This document shows, in pieces, positions 28,741 through 38,600 of a stretch of 64,000 nt of DNA. The DNA comes from an uncultured Duncaniella sp. (GTDB lineage Bacteria > Bacteroidota > Bacteroidia > Bacteroidales > Muribaculaceae). Both the position numbers and the translations under genes were made by a program. The stretch lies in contig CAJTRI010000007.1 of assembly GCA_910578615.1 (NCBI GenBank), positions 1 through 64,000 on the forward strand, in the 5' to 3' direction. The notes beneath the pieces are model-generated. The model ran no database searches, was not told the DNA's origin, and worked only from the letters and a program-made list of their open reading frames with translations. Each line of letters begins with the position of its first letter. Position 1 is the first letter of the stretch.

Positions 28741-30435
28741 ATGAAAATCCGTCATATAATATCGTCACTGGCTGTCGGTGCAGTCCTTGCTACGGGACTG
28801 ACCTCGTGTGAGGACATCTTTGACACTGACAGCGATAGCTACCGTTATGACAACGGTAACAAGATAGACACAGAGGCCGATGCTCTATATTCCACTCTGG
28901 GAATCCTCTCACAGCTTCAAAAAATAGGGGAGCGCTACGTGCTCCTCGGCGAGCTGCGAGGAGACCTTGTCACAGTCACTCCTGATGCGTCGTTCTCACT
29001 CCGTGAGATTTCGGACTTCGAGGTATCGGCAGATAACGAGTACGTCTCCACACGTGACTACTACTCCGTCATCAACAACTGCAACTTCGCCCTTGACCGC
29101 ATTGACACCGAGATTAAAGTCAATTCCGAGAGACTGCTCCTTCCCGATTATGTGGCCATACTCGCCATACGGGACTGGACATATTTCCAGATGGCGCTCA
29201 ACTTCGGTGCAGTCAGGTATATCACCGAGCCGCAGCTCTCACTCGAAGACACTCTTGAAGATTATCCGCTTATCGGTATAGACGACCTTGTCCCCATGCT
29301 CATAAGGAATCTCGAACCTTATGCCAACGAGGAGCTGCCTGACAATAACGACCCGGTTGACGGTTTTGAGATGCGTTACTGCTATGTGCAGCCGCGTCTG
29401 TTGCTCGGTGATCTATATCTCTATAACAACAATTACGAACAGGCGGCGTCAATGTACTATGCCTATATCGAAGAGACCGGGATCGTCATCGATTACAACG
29501 AGGGCAACCGTTGGAACAATACCGCTCAGGACGGTGCCTCGATGATGCATAACAGTACCTATACCTCTGCCCGGATGAGGATTCCTTACACCTCTGATCT
29601 CAAAGACTATCATCCTGACCTCATCAATCTCACCTACAATACCGTACCTTCCATCGTACCTGCGGATTGGTTTGTTGAGGAGATGGCCACGGCTGCGTAT
29701 TATCACACAGAGAATATGAATAGTAACGTTATTTCTGGTGTGTTGCAGGGTGACCTTCGCGGCAATATCGTGTATCGTGGCAACAAAACCGCGACTCCCG
29801 TTGCGTTCGGTACACTTCCTACCGGGCCGAATTCTAATCGGTGCCTTATAACTAAATTCTTCCATATGGGAACGGAAGGGTCATCGATACTTTCGACCGA
29901 TAACGAGATGTTTGCCGGCTCTACTCCTCGTTATCAGCGCGAGATTAATACCTTCCGTGCACCACATGTCTATCTCCGTTTTGCCGAGGCTGCCAACAGG
30001 GCCGGAAAGCCTTCGCTTGCCTTTGCGGTGTTGAAATGTGGTCTCAATCCCGAGGTGATGAACGACGGTGTGACCATCGATCCCGAGGAACTTGCCGATG
30101 AGAAGCCTTGGACTAACTTCTCGGTTCTCGGATTGTCCAACTATGGGACGGCCATGCGCGGGCGCGGTCTCGGTATACGTCTTCCCGGTTGTGGCTATGA
30201 CATCCCGGCGGGACTCGCCAAGGAAGAGAAAATCGAGTTTGTCGAGGAGGAGATACTCCGCGAGCTGGCTGCCGAGACAGCCTTTGAAGGAAATCGTTTC
30301 TTTGACCTTCTGCGTGTGTCGCGCCACAGGGCCGACCATCCTGCCATGATGATAGATAAGATATCCGCACGTGCCGAGAATCCCGACCAGATGAAGGCAA
30401 GGCTCTCATCCAGTGAAAATTGGTGGGTGAAATAG
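28741..30435 (+). CDS. SusD/RagB-like lipoprotein (second)
   Basis: This 564-residue lipoprotein has Cys23 (LTSC) followed by EDIFD, a divergent start compared with the first SusD. It keeps a family pattern of helices, RYVLLGELRGDLV, AILAIRDWTYFQMALNFGAVRYI and the C-terminal ELAAETAFEGNRFFDLLRVSRHR. It is the partner of the second SusC-like protein. After it the tight operon is interrupted by 179 bases holding a strong inverted repeat. Confidence 0.9.
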   Translation: MKIRHIISSLAVGAVLATGLTSCEDIFDTDSDSYRYDNGNKIDTEADALYSTLGILSQLQKIGERYVLLGELRGDLVTVTPDASFSLREISDFEVSADNEYVSTRDYYSVINNCNFALDRIDTEIKVNSERLLLPDYVAILAIRDWTYFQMALNFGAVRYITEPQLSLEDTLEDYPLIGIDDLVPMLIRNLEPYANEELPDNNDPVDGFEMRYCYVQPRLLLGDLYLYNNNYEQAASMYYAYIEETGIVIDYNEGNRWNNTAQDGASMMHNSTYTSARMRIPYTSDLKDYHPDLINLTYNTVPSIVPADWFVEEMATAAYYHTENMNSNVISGVLQGDLRGNIVYRGNKTATPVAFGTLPTGPNSNRCLITKFFHMGTEGSSILSTDNEMFAGSTPRYQREINTFRAPHVYLRFAEAANRAGKPSLAFAVLKCGLNPEVMNDGVTIDPEELADEKPWTNFSVLGLSNYGTAMRGRGLGIRLPGCGYDIPAGLAKEEKIEFVEEEILRELAAETAFEGNRFFDLLRVSRHRADHPAMMIDKISARAENPDQMKARLSSSENWWVK

Positions 30436-30479
30436 ACTCCTTGGCCAGGAATTGAAAAGGATGCGCCAAAACAGGTGCT

Positions 30480-30529
30480 CTACAAATGATTGCATCAAAG
30501 TTTTCACTTTTTGATGCAATCATTTGTAG
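30480..30529 (+). terminator. 20-bp perfect inverted repeat after the SusCD block
   Basis: The arms at 30480-30499 and 30510-30529 are perfectly complementary and are separated by ten bases. The position between the second SusD and the VCBS-repeat gene suggests a terminator or attenuator that lowers downstream expression. The stem is AT-rich and has no clean T run after it, so an operator or RNA-processing site is also possible. Confidence 0.55.
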
Positions 30530-30614
30530 TATTATCTCCCCTTTTTATCACCTTTGCAGTGTAATCTTAACCTCGAACACTCATCACACAGTTAATCTCA
30601 AAAATTCATACCGA

Positions 30615-32738
30615 ATGAAAAATTCTACCTCATTGTTGCTTCTTGCAGCAGCCGGCATCGGACTTTCAGCTTCCGCTCAGGCCACATGGCAAAGAGACGA
30701 AGTGACCAAATTCATGCCTGCCCAGCGAACATCATCCATCATGGCCGATTTCAATAACAACGGTCATCTTGATATCTATTACGGCGGTACGGCCTGTATC
30801 CCTGAATTTGACAAGGTGCCCGGTGTCTGGCCCTACCAGTTACAGTCAAACCTCTTCACCAACAACGGTGACGGGACATGGCTCGGAGACACCTTCACAA
30901 TCACCGAAAACGGCGAGCCGCAGGAGGTGGAAAATGAAGACGGCTCCAAGGAGATGGTGCAGTATTACAAGCTGGTGGAACCCACTCATGGCATTGCCCC
31001 GAACCAGTTTGCCGAGTATTTCGCCTTTGACTACAACAATGACGGTCTCGTAGACCTCATGGTTATAGGTGTGATCACAAGCGATGACCAGTTCTCCGAG
31101 AAAAACAGAGAACTTCTTAAAACAGTTGAGTTCCGCGAGAACCATCACGGCTATACAGCCCTCTACAAGAACCTTGGAAACAACAAGTTCGAGCTCGTGA
31201 CCGATGCCGGATTCCCCAGCATCCGCACTGACAACGAGGAGGGTAAGAACATGTTCCAGAACGCTATCGCGGTCGGTGACTACGACCACGATGGTTATAC
31301 GGACGTTTTCATCACCGGCCTCTACAACGAGTCCCAGCCTGAGGGATATTCTGGACGTGTGGCCTGCCTCTACCGCAATATGGGCGGCACCGGCAAGTTC
31401 GAGCGTCAGAATATCGCCGAAGTGCAGGGCGACGTATGGACGAGCGACATAAAGGATGAGGAAGGCAACGTCATAAAGAACAAAGAGAAACTTGACGGCT
31501 GGTTCCTTCCCCAGAGCAACAATGTGCATTTCGTCGACGTCAACAATGACGGATGGCTCGACCTCGTGGTTGACGGATGGAGCGATGCCACTTATGACGA
31601 GATCCATGCTGGTGACGGTTGCAACGTGATGCGTATATACCTCAATCAGGAAGGTAAGAAATTTGTCGATGTGACACCACAGTCCGAGTATATGAAGCAC
31701 GTAAACCGTGGTTGCTCGTCCTCGCTTGTCGATTTTGACGGTGACGGTTATGTGGATTTCTTCTCTATCGGTTACAATGACGGTATCGGCGGCTGGCCCA
31801 CACGTTTCTTCTACAACCAGTCCGGTATCGGAGAGAAGGTATTTGACGAATATGAGGAAGGCACCGTGTTCTACAACGAGAACGGAGAGTCGACAGATCT
31901 CTATATTGAGAACTATCGCAGCGTAGTACGCGACTTCAACGGTGACGGTATGCTTGACATCTTCATTGACGGAAGGGATGACAGCTGGATTTATTATGGT
32001 AAGGAAGACGGCTTCTTCCAGCGTGCTCCCCAGCTCCCCTCGCGCGGTTATAACGGTCAAGACGGTATTTCCGCAGTAGGCGATGCCAACGGCAACGGTC
32101 TTGCCGACCAGTTCCAGGTTGGTTATGTCTGGACAGAGTGGACAGGTGACTGGATGTATGGAGGTATCTATTACGCCAACACCACCGAGACAGAAGTGGT
32201 TGCTCCGGCCGCACCTACCGATGTGAAGGCAGAGATCAAGGACGGCATCCTCACCATAACATGGAAGGACTCCGAGGCCGATACTTATACCGCCGGTTAC
32301 AATATCTTCGTGAAGAAGCCCAACGGAGAGCTGTTCACAGTCATCCCCGCCGATCCCGAAACCGGCTTCGTAAAGATTTCCTATGGCAAGGAAAGCCTTA
32401 TACGTCCTATGGTTCAGAGCTACTCGATGGCTGTCGAGGGTGATGGCAAGTACACGGTCGGTGTACAGGCTGTAAGCTTCTACAACGAGAAGGCATCTTC
32501 TTTCTCAAAGGTTGAGATAGGCACCTCCGGCCTCTCTTCCGTGACAGCCGAGGCATTTGACGTGAAGGTCGAAGGTGACCAGGTGACAGCATTAGGCAAC
32601 GATGGTGAGATTGTCACAATCTACAACACCCTCGGTCAGGCTATCGCCACAGGTCTCACCAACCAGCCCGTCAACGTAAGCGCCAACGGCGTCCTCATCA
32701 TCAAGGCCGGTGCCAAGACCGCCAAGATTGTGAAGTAA
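30615..32738 (+). CDS. Secreted FG-GAP/VCBS-repeat protein with FN3-like and T9SS-type tail
   Basis: This 707-residue exported protein has a signal peptide (MKNSTSLLLLAAAGIGLSASAQA). FG-GAP/VCBS repeats with D-x-N/D-x-D-G calcium loops occur across residues 35-540, for example ADFNNNGHLDIY, FDYNNDGLVDLMV, GDYDHDGYTDVF, VDVNNDGWLDLVV, VDFDGDGYVDFF and RDFNGDGMLDIF, forming a beta propeller. A fibronectin-III-like domain follows (about 535-640, APTDVKAEIKDGILTITW). The last 60 residues (VTIYNTLGQAIATG ... KTAKIVK) look like a type IX secretion sorting domain. No enzyme signature is seen, so it is probably a surface glycan-binding protein of the PUL. The start at 30615 gives the signal peptide and avoids the upstream hairpin. 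Confidence 0.82.
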   Translation: MKNSTSLLLLAAAGIGLSASAQATWQRDEVTKFMPAQRTSSIMADFNNNGHLDIYYGGTACIPEFDKVPGVWPYQLQSNLFTNNGDGTWLGDTFTITENGEPQEVENEDGSKEMVQYYKLVEPTHGIAPNQFAEYFAFDYNNDGLVDLMVIGVITSDDQFSEKNRELLKTVEFRENHHGYTALYKNLGNNKFELVTDAGFPSIRTDNEEGKNMFQNAIAVGDYDHDGYTDVFITGLYNESQPEGYSGRVACLYRNMGGTGKFERQNIAEVQGDVWTSDIKDEEGNVIKNKEKLDGWFLPQSNNVHFVDVNNDGWLDLVVDGWSDATYDEIHAGDGCNVMRIYLNQEGKKFVDVTPQSEYMKHVNRGCSSSLVDFDGDGYVDFFSIGYNDGIGGWPTRFFYNQSGIGEKVFDEYEEGTVFYNENGESTDLYIENYRSVVRDFNGDGMLDIFIDGRDDSWIYYGKEDGFFQRAPQLPSRGYNGQDGISAVGDANGNGLADQFQVGYVWTEWTGDWMYGGIYYANTTETEVVAPAAPTDVKAEIKDGILTITWKDSEADTYTAGYNIFVKKPNGELFTVIPADPETGFVKISYGKESLIRPMVQSYSMAVEGDGKYTVGVQAVSFYNEKASSFSKVEIGTSGLSSVTAEAFDVKVEGDQVTALGNDGEIVTIYNTLGQAIATGLTNQPVNVSANGVLIIKAGAKTAKIVK

Positions 32739-32803
32739 TGAACAGTTCCTTTTCCAGAGTTTAGATAGGTTTTTAGATATATTTTAAGGTAGTAGTATTT
32801 CGT

Positions 32804-32845
32804 TCACCTCCGCAGTCGGGATGTCTGTCTCGAAGGCGGAGGTGA
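32804..32845 (+). terminator. Terminator after the VCBS-repeat gene
   Basis: A 10-bp GC-rich inverted repeat (32804-32813 with 32836-32845) is followed by TTCTTTTAT. Confidence 0.7.
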
Positions 32846-32932
32846 TTCTTTTATCTGTAAATATATCCTTGGATAGACTTAAAAGAGGCTTAAATTTACA
32901 TTTTACACCCTAAATCCGCATTTGTTACAATT

Positions 32933-32962
32933 TTTGAAACAAAACGGATTGTGGTATTTTTG
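32933..32962 (+). promoter_or_regulatory. Promoter P1 of the clan GH-D/regulator operon
   Basis: TTTG at 32933-32936, an 18-base spacer and TATTTTTG at 32955-32962 match the Bacteroidales -33/-7 consensus. Confidence 0.6.
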
Positions 32963-32979
32963 CATCACGCTTAACTTTG
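32949..32979 (+). promoter_or_regulatory. Promoter P2 of the clan GH-D/regulator operon
   Basis: TTG at 32949-32951, a 20-base spacer and TAACTTTG at 32972-32979 form a second match that overlaps P1. Its transcripts would start near 32986, just ahead of the small ORF at 33002. Confidence 0.5.
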
Positions 32980-33197
32980 TAAAGCATAAGATTCAACTAA
33001 AATGCATGCTGGCGGTATTGGTGGCCGTCATGGACTGAGCAGGGTGTCGTCCGGTTCCGCCGCTTGCAGAGGGAATGCATGGTCGTGGCTCTGTAAAATG
33101 ATGAGTAATGACAGGAGGAGCGTCATGCGTAAAAAAAATTGCCATCAAGGATTTTCACAGTCTGCTCAGTCATCAATCATCACACTTGAATCAAAAT

Positions 33198-35642
33198 ATG
33201 AAACGCAGTTGTCTTCTTCTTCCCCTTGTTCTGGCAGGACTTAATCTGTCAGGAGCCAATAATGTGGCTGACGGGAAATGGGCGATTACAGAGACCGATA
33301 CCCACGGTCTTGATGTTAGCTATGACGGGAAGGAGATTTTCAAAAATGTGTATGCCGAGACCACTTACAACCTTCTCGGCGATGAGACAGAATATACCAT
33401 CACATCCAATTCCGGCTCGTTTGTCAAGGGCTTTGAGAAGATGGAGGTCAGTGACGAGTTTGGCGACGGCGTGAGCTATGTCTATACCACGGCTGACACC
33501 CGCGCTGTGATGAAGCAGATTATCAGCATCTATCCCGGTCATGACTATATCATAGTCTCCAACACCGTCGAGGCTCTTGACGGCGCAAACAAGGTGCAGT
33601 CACGCCGCATGATACCGTGGGCCACCAGTACTTCGTCCTATCCGATAGGCGAAGGCAGCAGCCATCGTGCTGTGTGGATCCCGTTTGATAACGAACACAA
33701 TTTTCCGATGCAGAGTGCCGAATGGGGTGACGAGATGGTATCATGCGAGGTCTCTGCCCTTTTCGAACCAAAATCACGTATGGGCGTCGTGGCCGGATCT
33801 GTCGACCATGACAAGTGGAAAAGTTCTGTAAGCCATGTCACCAAGAAAGGAGGACGTCTGGCCTCGTTTGAATGTCTCTCAGGATTCACCCACGAGATAT
33901 TTACAAAAGACGTCATTCCCCATGGCAAAGTGAAGGGGGAGACGGTATCATCGGCACGCTTCATGGTCGGAGTCTTTGATGACTGGCGTGAGGGATTCAA
34001 TACGTTTGCCGATGCCAATACCACAGTGGTACCTCGTTGGGAATGGCCAAAGGGCAACCCGATAGGGTGGAGTTCGTGGGGTACGCTGATGGATCATGTA
34101 AGCTACAACGGGGTATATGATGCCGCCGTGTTCATGAAAGAGAATCTTCACGGACTTGGATTCCATGACAATGATGACCAGATAACTGTAAGCCTCGACT
34201 CGTTTGCCGAAGGAGGCCTCTCCACAGTGGAGTTGCAGAAACTCGGTACGCAGGTGTTCTCGGACGGCCCATATCGTGACGGACGCGAGACAAAACAGGG
34301 ACTTAACATGGTTCTCGGTATGTATGGAGGAATGGTGGTATGGTCATGGACGCTTGGCTCCAAGATGGAGGGTACAGGCCTGAACGGCTCACCCGACTAT
34401 ACATGGGGTGATGTGGCCCTCCGTCACAACGGCGAAGTGATATGTCCTAATCCTGACCAGGGCGCATGTGCGCTTGATCCCACACATCCGGGTGTGCGGG
34501 CCAATCTCGAAGCCGTGTTCAAGAAATGGAACCGCTGGGGCGTGAAATATGTCAAGATGGACTTTCTCACATCTGCCGCACGCGAGGGTGATTCGTGGTA
34601 TGACCCAGAGGTTACGACAGGTACCATGGCCTACAATTACGGCATGAAGATAGTCCGTGAGCTTGCCGAGCAGTACGGGATGTATGTCGTCGAGGCTATG
34701 GCCCCGATGTTCCCCTATCAGTATGCCCACGGACGCCGCACATGCTGTGACCGCTGGGGACGTCTCGGTGAGAGCGAATTTGTCATGAACGCCATATCAT
34801 ACGGATGGTGGACAGACCGCCTATACATGGTCAACGACCCTGACCAGCTGGTGATGTGCCAGAAAGGTCACTACAAGAAAGAGACAATGGGTGAGAACCG
34901 TGTACGTGCCACTTCTGGTATGTGTACGGGAGCCTATCTCTTCGGTGATAATTTCAGTGACCGCGCCACATTCAAGAGTGACGGCGATGACCACAAACGA
35001 GGCGATGTCATAGCTTATCCCGAGGAGGCCCGTCGTCGCGCCATGGAGATTATGGGCAACCGTGACATCAACGACTATGTACGTAACAACACGGGTTCCT
35101 TTATGCCTGTTGAAGGTGACACGCCGTCACGCAGCCAAGGAGCCGAGTCGATATTCATGCGTGACACCCCGCAATATCTCTATGTGGCCATGTTCAACTG
35201 GTACAGTATCATCCCGCGCTCACTGGCTGTGACGTTTGACCGTCTCGGAATCAGCCCCGACAATGTGGGCGAGATAAAGGAACTCTGGACCGGCCAGAAC
35301 GTGGTTCCGACTGACGAGGGGATTTCGGCCAGTATCCCTGCCGGAGACGATATGGTGTTCCGCATCGCCAAGCGTGATTACAGCGGTATCACCGGGATAA
35401 CCGTGACAGACGGCGAGGCCGAGGTCAAGGCTGTCATAGAGTCCGGCAAATGCCGTGTCGAGAGCAATATGGAAATGACCTGTGTCAGGGTCTGCGACAT
35501 AATGGGACGCACGACAGGCGTTTGTGCCCCCTCATCGGACTTTGCCGAGTTCGATGTGGTCGCCATGCCGGGCTCCGTATCTGTCATAAGCTGTCTGCTA
35601 TCCGACGGTAGTGTCAGGACATTGAAAGTATTAAACCGATAG
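33198..35642 (+). CDS. Clan GH-D (GH27/GH36-like) exported glycosidase
   Basis: This 814-residue exported enzyme has a signal peptide ending near residue 19, an N-terminal beta-sandwich (about 25-280), a TIM barrel (about 285-640), a C-terminal beta domain and a tail resembling a type IX secretion sorting domain (VRVCDIMGRTTGV). The barrel shows clan GH-D features: GWSSWG (290-295), a nucleophile candidate Asp455 in YVKMDFL, and an acid/base candidate Asp518 in CCDRWG. A retaining exo-alpha-galactosidase or related activity is likely. The loop after beta strand 2 reads LDSFAEGG where its paralogue at 53325-55469 has LDSGWN, so the substrate may differ. The start at 33198 gives the signal peptide. 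Upstream in-frame starts do not. Confidence 0.75.
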   Translation: MKRSCLLLPLVLAGLNLSGANNVADGKWAITETDTHGLDVSYDGKEIFKNVYAETTYNLLGDETEYTITSNSGSFVKGFEKMEVSDEFGDGVSYVYTTADTRAVMKQIISIYPGHDYIIVSNTVEALDGANKVQSRRMIPWATSTSSYPIGEGSSHRAVWIPFDNEHNFPMQSAEWGDEMVSCEVSALFEPKSRMGVVAGSVDHDKWKSSVSHVTKKGGRLASFECLSGFTHEIFTKDVIPHGKVKGETVSSARFMVGVFDDWREGFNTFADANTTVVPRWEWPKGNPIGWSSWGTLMDHVSYNGVYDAAVFMKENLHGLGFHDNDDQITVSLDSFAEGGLSTVELQKLGTQVFSDGPYRDGRETKQGLNMVLGMYGGMVVWSWTLGSKMEGTGLNGSPDYTWGDVALRHNGEVICPNPDQGACALDPTHPGVRANLEAVFKKWNRWGVKYVKMDFLTSAAREGDSWYDPEVTTGTMAYNYGMKIVRELAEQYGMYVVEAMAPMFPYQYAHGRRTCCDRWGRLGESEFVMNAISYGWWTDRLYMVNDPDQLVMCQKGHYKKETMGENRVRATSGMCTGAYLFGDNFSDRATFKSDGDDHKRGDVIAYPEEARRRAMEIMGNRDINDYVRNNTGSFMPVEGDTPSRSQGAESIFMRDTPQYLYVAMFNWYSIIPRSLAVTFDRLGISPDNVGEIKELWTGQNVVPTDEGISASIPAGDDMVFRIAKRDYSGITGITVTDGEAEVKAVIESGKCRVESNMEMTCVRVCDIMGRTTGVCAPSSDFAEFDVVAMPGSVSVISCLLSDGSVRTLKVLNR

Positions 35643-35667
35643 ATCAAAAAAACAACAAAAACAGCAT

Positions 35668-38600
35668 ATGCGCCATAAGCTCTTTGCTTCCTTCTTGTTC
35701 CTTCTGGCCGGACTCCTTGCTTGGAATCCGGCCGAGGGGGCTTCCCGTGCGGTCAATTACAGCTTTTCTCACATCGACCCGAGTGACGGATTGTCTTCAT
35801 CGTGTGTCAAGACTATCTTGCAAGACTCCTACGGCTTCATGTGGTTCGGAACCAAGAACGGCCTTAACCGTTATGACGGACATTCCATACGCCGTTACAA
35901 CTGCTATGATGCCGTGCAGGGGCGTGGCAATAACAACATAGGGGCCTTGTATGAGGATAAAGACCACAGGCTGTGGGTTGGTACCGACAGGGGAATATAC
36001 ATCTATGATCCTGTCCGCGAGACATTCGAGTATCTCGGGCTGACAAGCAAGGATGGTCATGCTCCTTCTGACTGGGTGCAGGACATAATCTGTGACGGGG
36101 ACGGGAACGTATGGATGCTGGTACCGAACTGTGGAGTGTTCTGCAAGAGGGGCGACGAGCTGTTTCACTACAATGTCACCGATGTAGAGGGTGACAAGAA
36201 CTATATCCCTGTAACTTTGGCCGCCACACGCAACGGGGACATTTATGCCGGCACTTCTCTTCTGGGACTGTACAGGTTTGATCCTGCCTCCGACCGTTTT
36301 GTGCGTCTTGGCAACAACGGCAGGGGCTATGCCGAACTCCAAGGAAAGGCGTTGCTGTACATCCGTGAGGGTGTGGACGGAAACCTGATGCTGTGCACCC
36401 AGTATGGAGACCTGTTCCATTTTGATACAGGCTCGTGTGCGCTCACCCCTCTTAAATTCTCAGGGACGGGGAAGACGTTTGTACGTGCGATGATGAATGT
36501 GGACAACGAGGTGTGGATAGGCTCCCACAAGGGTCTTTACATACTCAATCTCATCAATGGTTCGGAACGGTTTCTTACCGAGGCTCCTGACGATGTCACC
36601 GGCCTGAGCAACAACACGGTCTACTATATCTATAATGACCGTGAGGGTAACGTGTGGGTCGGAACTATGTTTGGCGGCGTGGACTATTTCCAGCGCAACG
36701 GATTCCGTTTCGAACGCTATGTCCACAACGCGTCAGGCTCCTCTCTTTCGAGCAACCGTATTCGCGGTGTTGTCTGTGACCGCAGGGGCCACATATTCAT
36801 AGGTACCGAGGATGCGGGTTTCAATATCTTCAATCCTGCGACAGGTCTGGTTGACAGGCATAATAACGGACGTATAGCCACTACCATGAAGACTTATGGC
36901 GGAAAGGTGTTTGTGGGTTATTCGCGCAACGGCATGGACGTGGTGGATGAAAGCCACAAGGTGGTCAATGCCCTGTCTGCAAGGATGAATGACGATGTCC
37001 TCAACGATGATTCCAACAGTGTGTACTCCTATCTTGTCGACAATCGCGGCAACCGCTGGGTAGGCAGTGACTGGGGGTTGTTCATGGCAGAGGCAGGAAG
37101 CAATGATTTCAAGCCTGTCGAACAGCTCAAACAGGCATGGATATTTGACATATTTCAGGATAGCAAGGGGCTGATATGGATCGCATCCATGGGAAGCGGC
37201 ATATGGAAGTATAATCCGTCGGCCAACACATTCAGGCATTATCCGTTTGATGACTCATATTCCAACGGACTTCGTACCAACTCCATAAGTTCGGTAATGG
37301 AAGCGTCTGACGGCACCATATGGTTTTCGTCCGATCGCGGAGGCCTTGTGAAGTATGAGCCTAATGGGGACAGATTTGTGACTTACAGCATCGAAGAGGG
37401 GCTGCCGGACAATGTTGTCTATAACATATTGGAAGACCGCCACGGCTATCTGTGGTTCGGCACCAACAGCGGTCTTGTGAAATTCGATCCCCGGAATGGG
37501 AAGTCGCGTGTCTTCACCACGGCCGAGGGTCTTCTGGGAAATCAGTTTAACTATCACTCTGCCGCCAAGGGGGAAGACGGGTATTTTTACTTCGGTTCGC
37601 TAAGCGGCCTTGTGGCCTTCAATCCCGACCTTGAAACACAGGCTGACAGCATTTCGCCTGTGTATTTCACCAAACTTCTTGTTGGAAGCAGTGAGGTAAT
37701 GGTCGGTGACGAAGACTCGCCCCTTGACAAAGGTATAATGTTTTCCGACTGTCTCGAACTGTCTCACGATTTCGGCGGTATGACCATAGGTGTGGCCTCG
37801 CCGTCCTACTCTGCACGCGGCGCGACCTATTATTCCTACCGTCTTCTGCCGTCCGATACCACATGGTATCCTATAAGTGACCGTGAGATAACCTTCAACC
37901 AGCTACCTCCTGGGCGTTACACTCTTGAAGTGAGGGCTGACAACGGTATAGCGAGTAGCGTGAGGTCTCTCCCGATAGTAATCAACGGCCCGTGGTATAA
38001 CACATGGTGGGCCATGGTGATATATGTGCTTCTACTCATAGGGGCCGTGGTTGGCTGGGGCCTGTGGTATCGCCGCAACAAGGAACGCCAGCTCAGAGAG
38101 GAGGAAAAACTCTATAAGATGAGCAAGGAGAAGGAGCTTTATGAGAACAAGGTTCTCTTTTTCACGGATCTTGCCCATGAGATACGCACGCCTCTCTCGC
38201 TTATAGACGCGCCTCTCCAAGCCATTGAGGAGGAGTGTGTCACAGATAAAGGGGTGCTGAGATATGTGAAGGTGATGAGGCAGAACACCACCCGTCTGCT
38301 GAATCTTACCGGCCAGCTGCTTGATTTCCAGAAGATAGGGGCGTCTAAGTTCAACATCACCTATGAGAATGTCGATGTGACTACCACTGTCAGCGAGACT
38401 CTTGACCGCTTTGAGCCGGCCATGTGCGTGAAAGGAAAGGAGCTTGTAAGGGAGATTCCGGACAAGTCGATATTCGCCGTTGTGGATCGTGAGGCTCTGA
38501 CCAAGATTCTCAGCAATATGTTCAATAACGCGCTGAAATATTCCGACCATCTCATCAAGGTGGAGCTTACAACAGATGAGAGCAATTTCACCGTCAGAGT

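Larger units (their letters stand above)
32739..33197 (+). promoter_or_regulatory. Intergenic region with terminator, two promoters and long leader
   Basis: This 459-base gap holds three things. A hairpin (32804-32845) ends the VCBS transcript. Two overlapping promoters lie at 32933-32979. A leader of more than 200 bases runs to the next gene and contains a possible small ORF starting at 33002 after an A-rich stretch. An AGGAGG at 33114-33119 is unusual for this phylum. No RNA family is recognised. Confidence 0.5.

Noticed and set aside
30846..32060. Minus-strand ORF of 404 codons inside the VCBS-repeat gene
   Set aside because: Its apparent valine-rich periodicity mirrors the repeated Asp/Asn codons of the sense strand. 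It is not a separate gene.
33002..33244. Small 80-codon ORF as a protein-coding gene
   Set aside because: It overlaps the true start of the next gene and has no recognisable features. It is kept only as a possible leader ORF in the findings.
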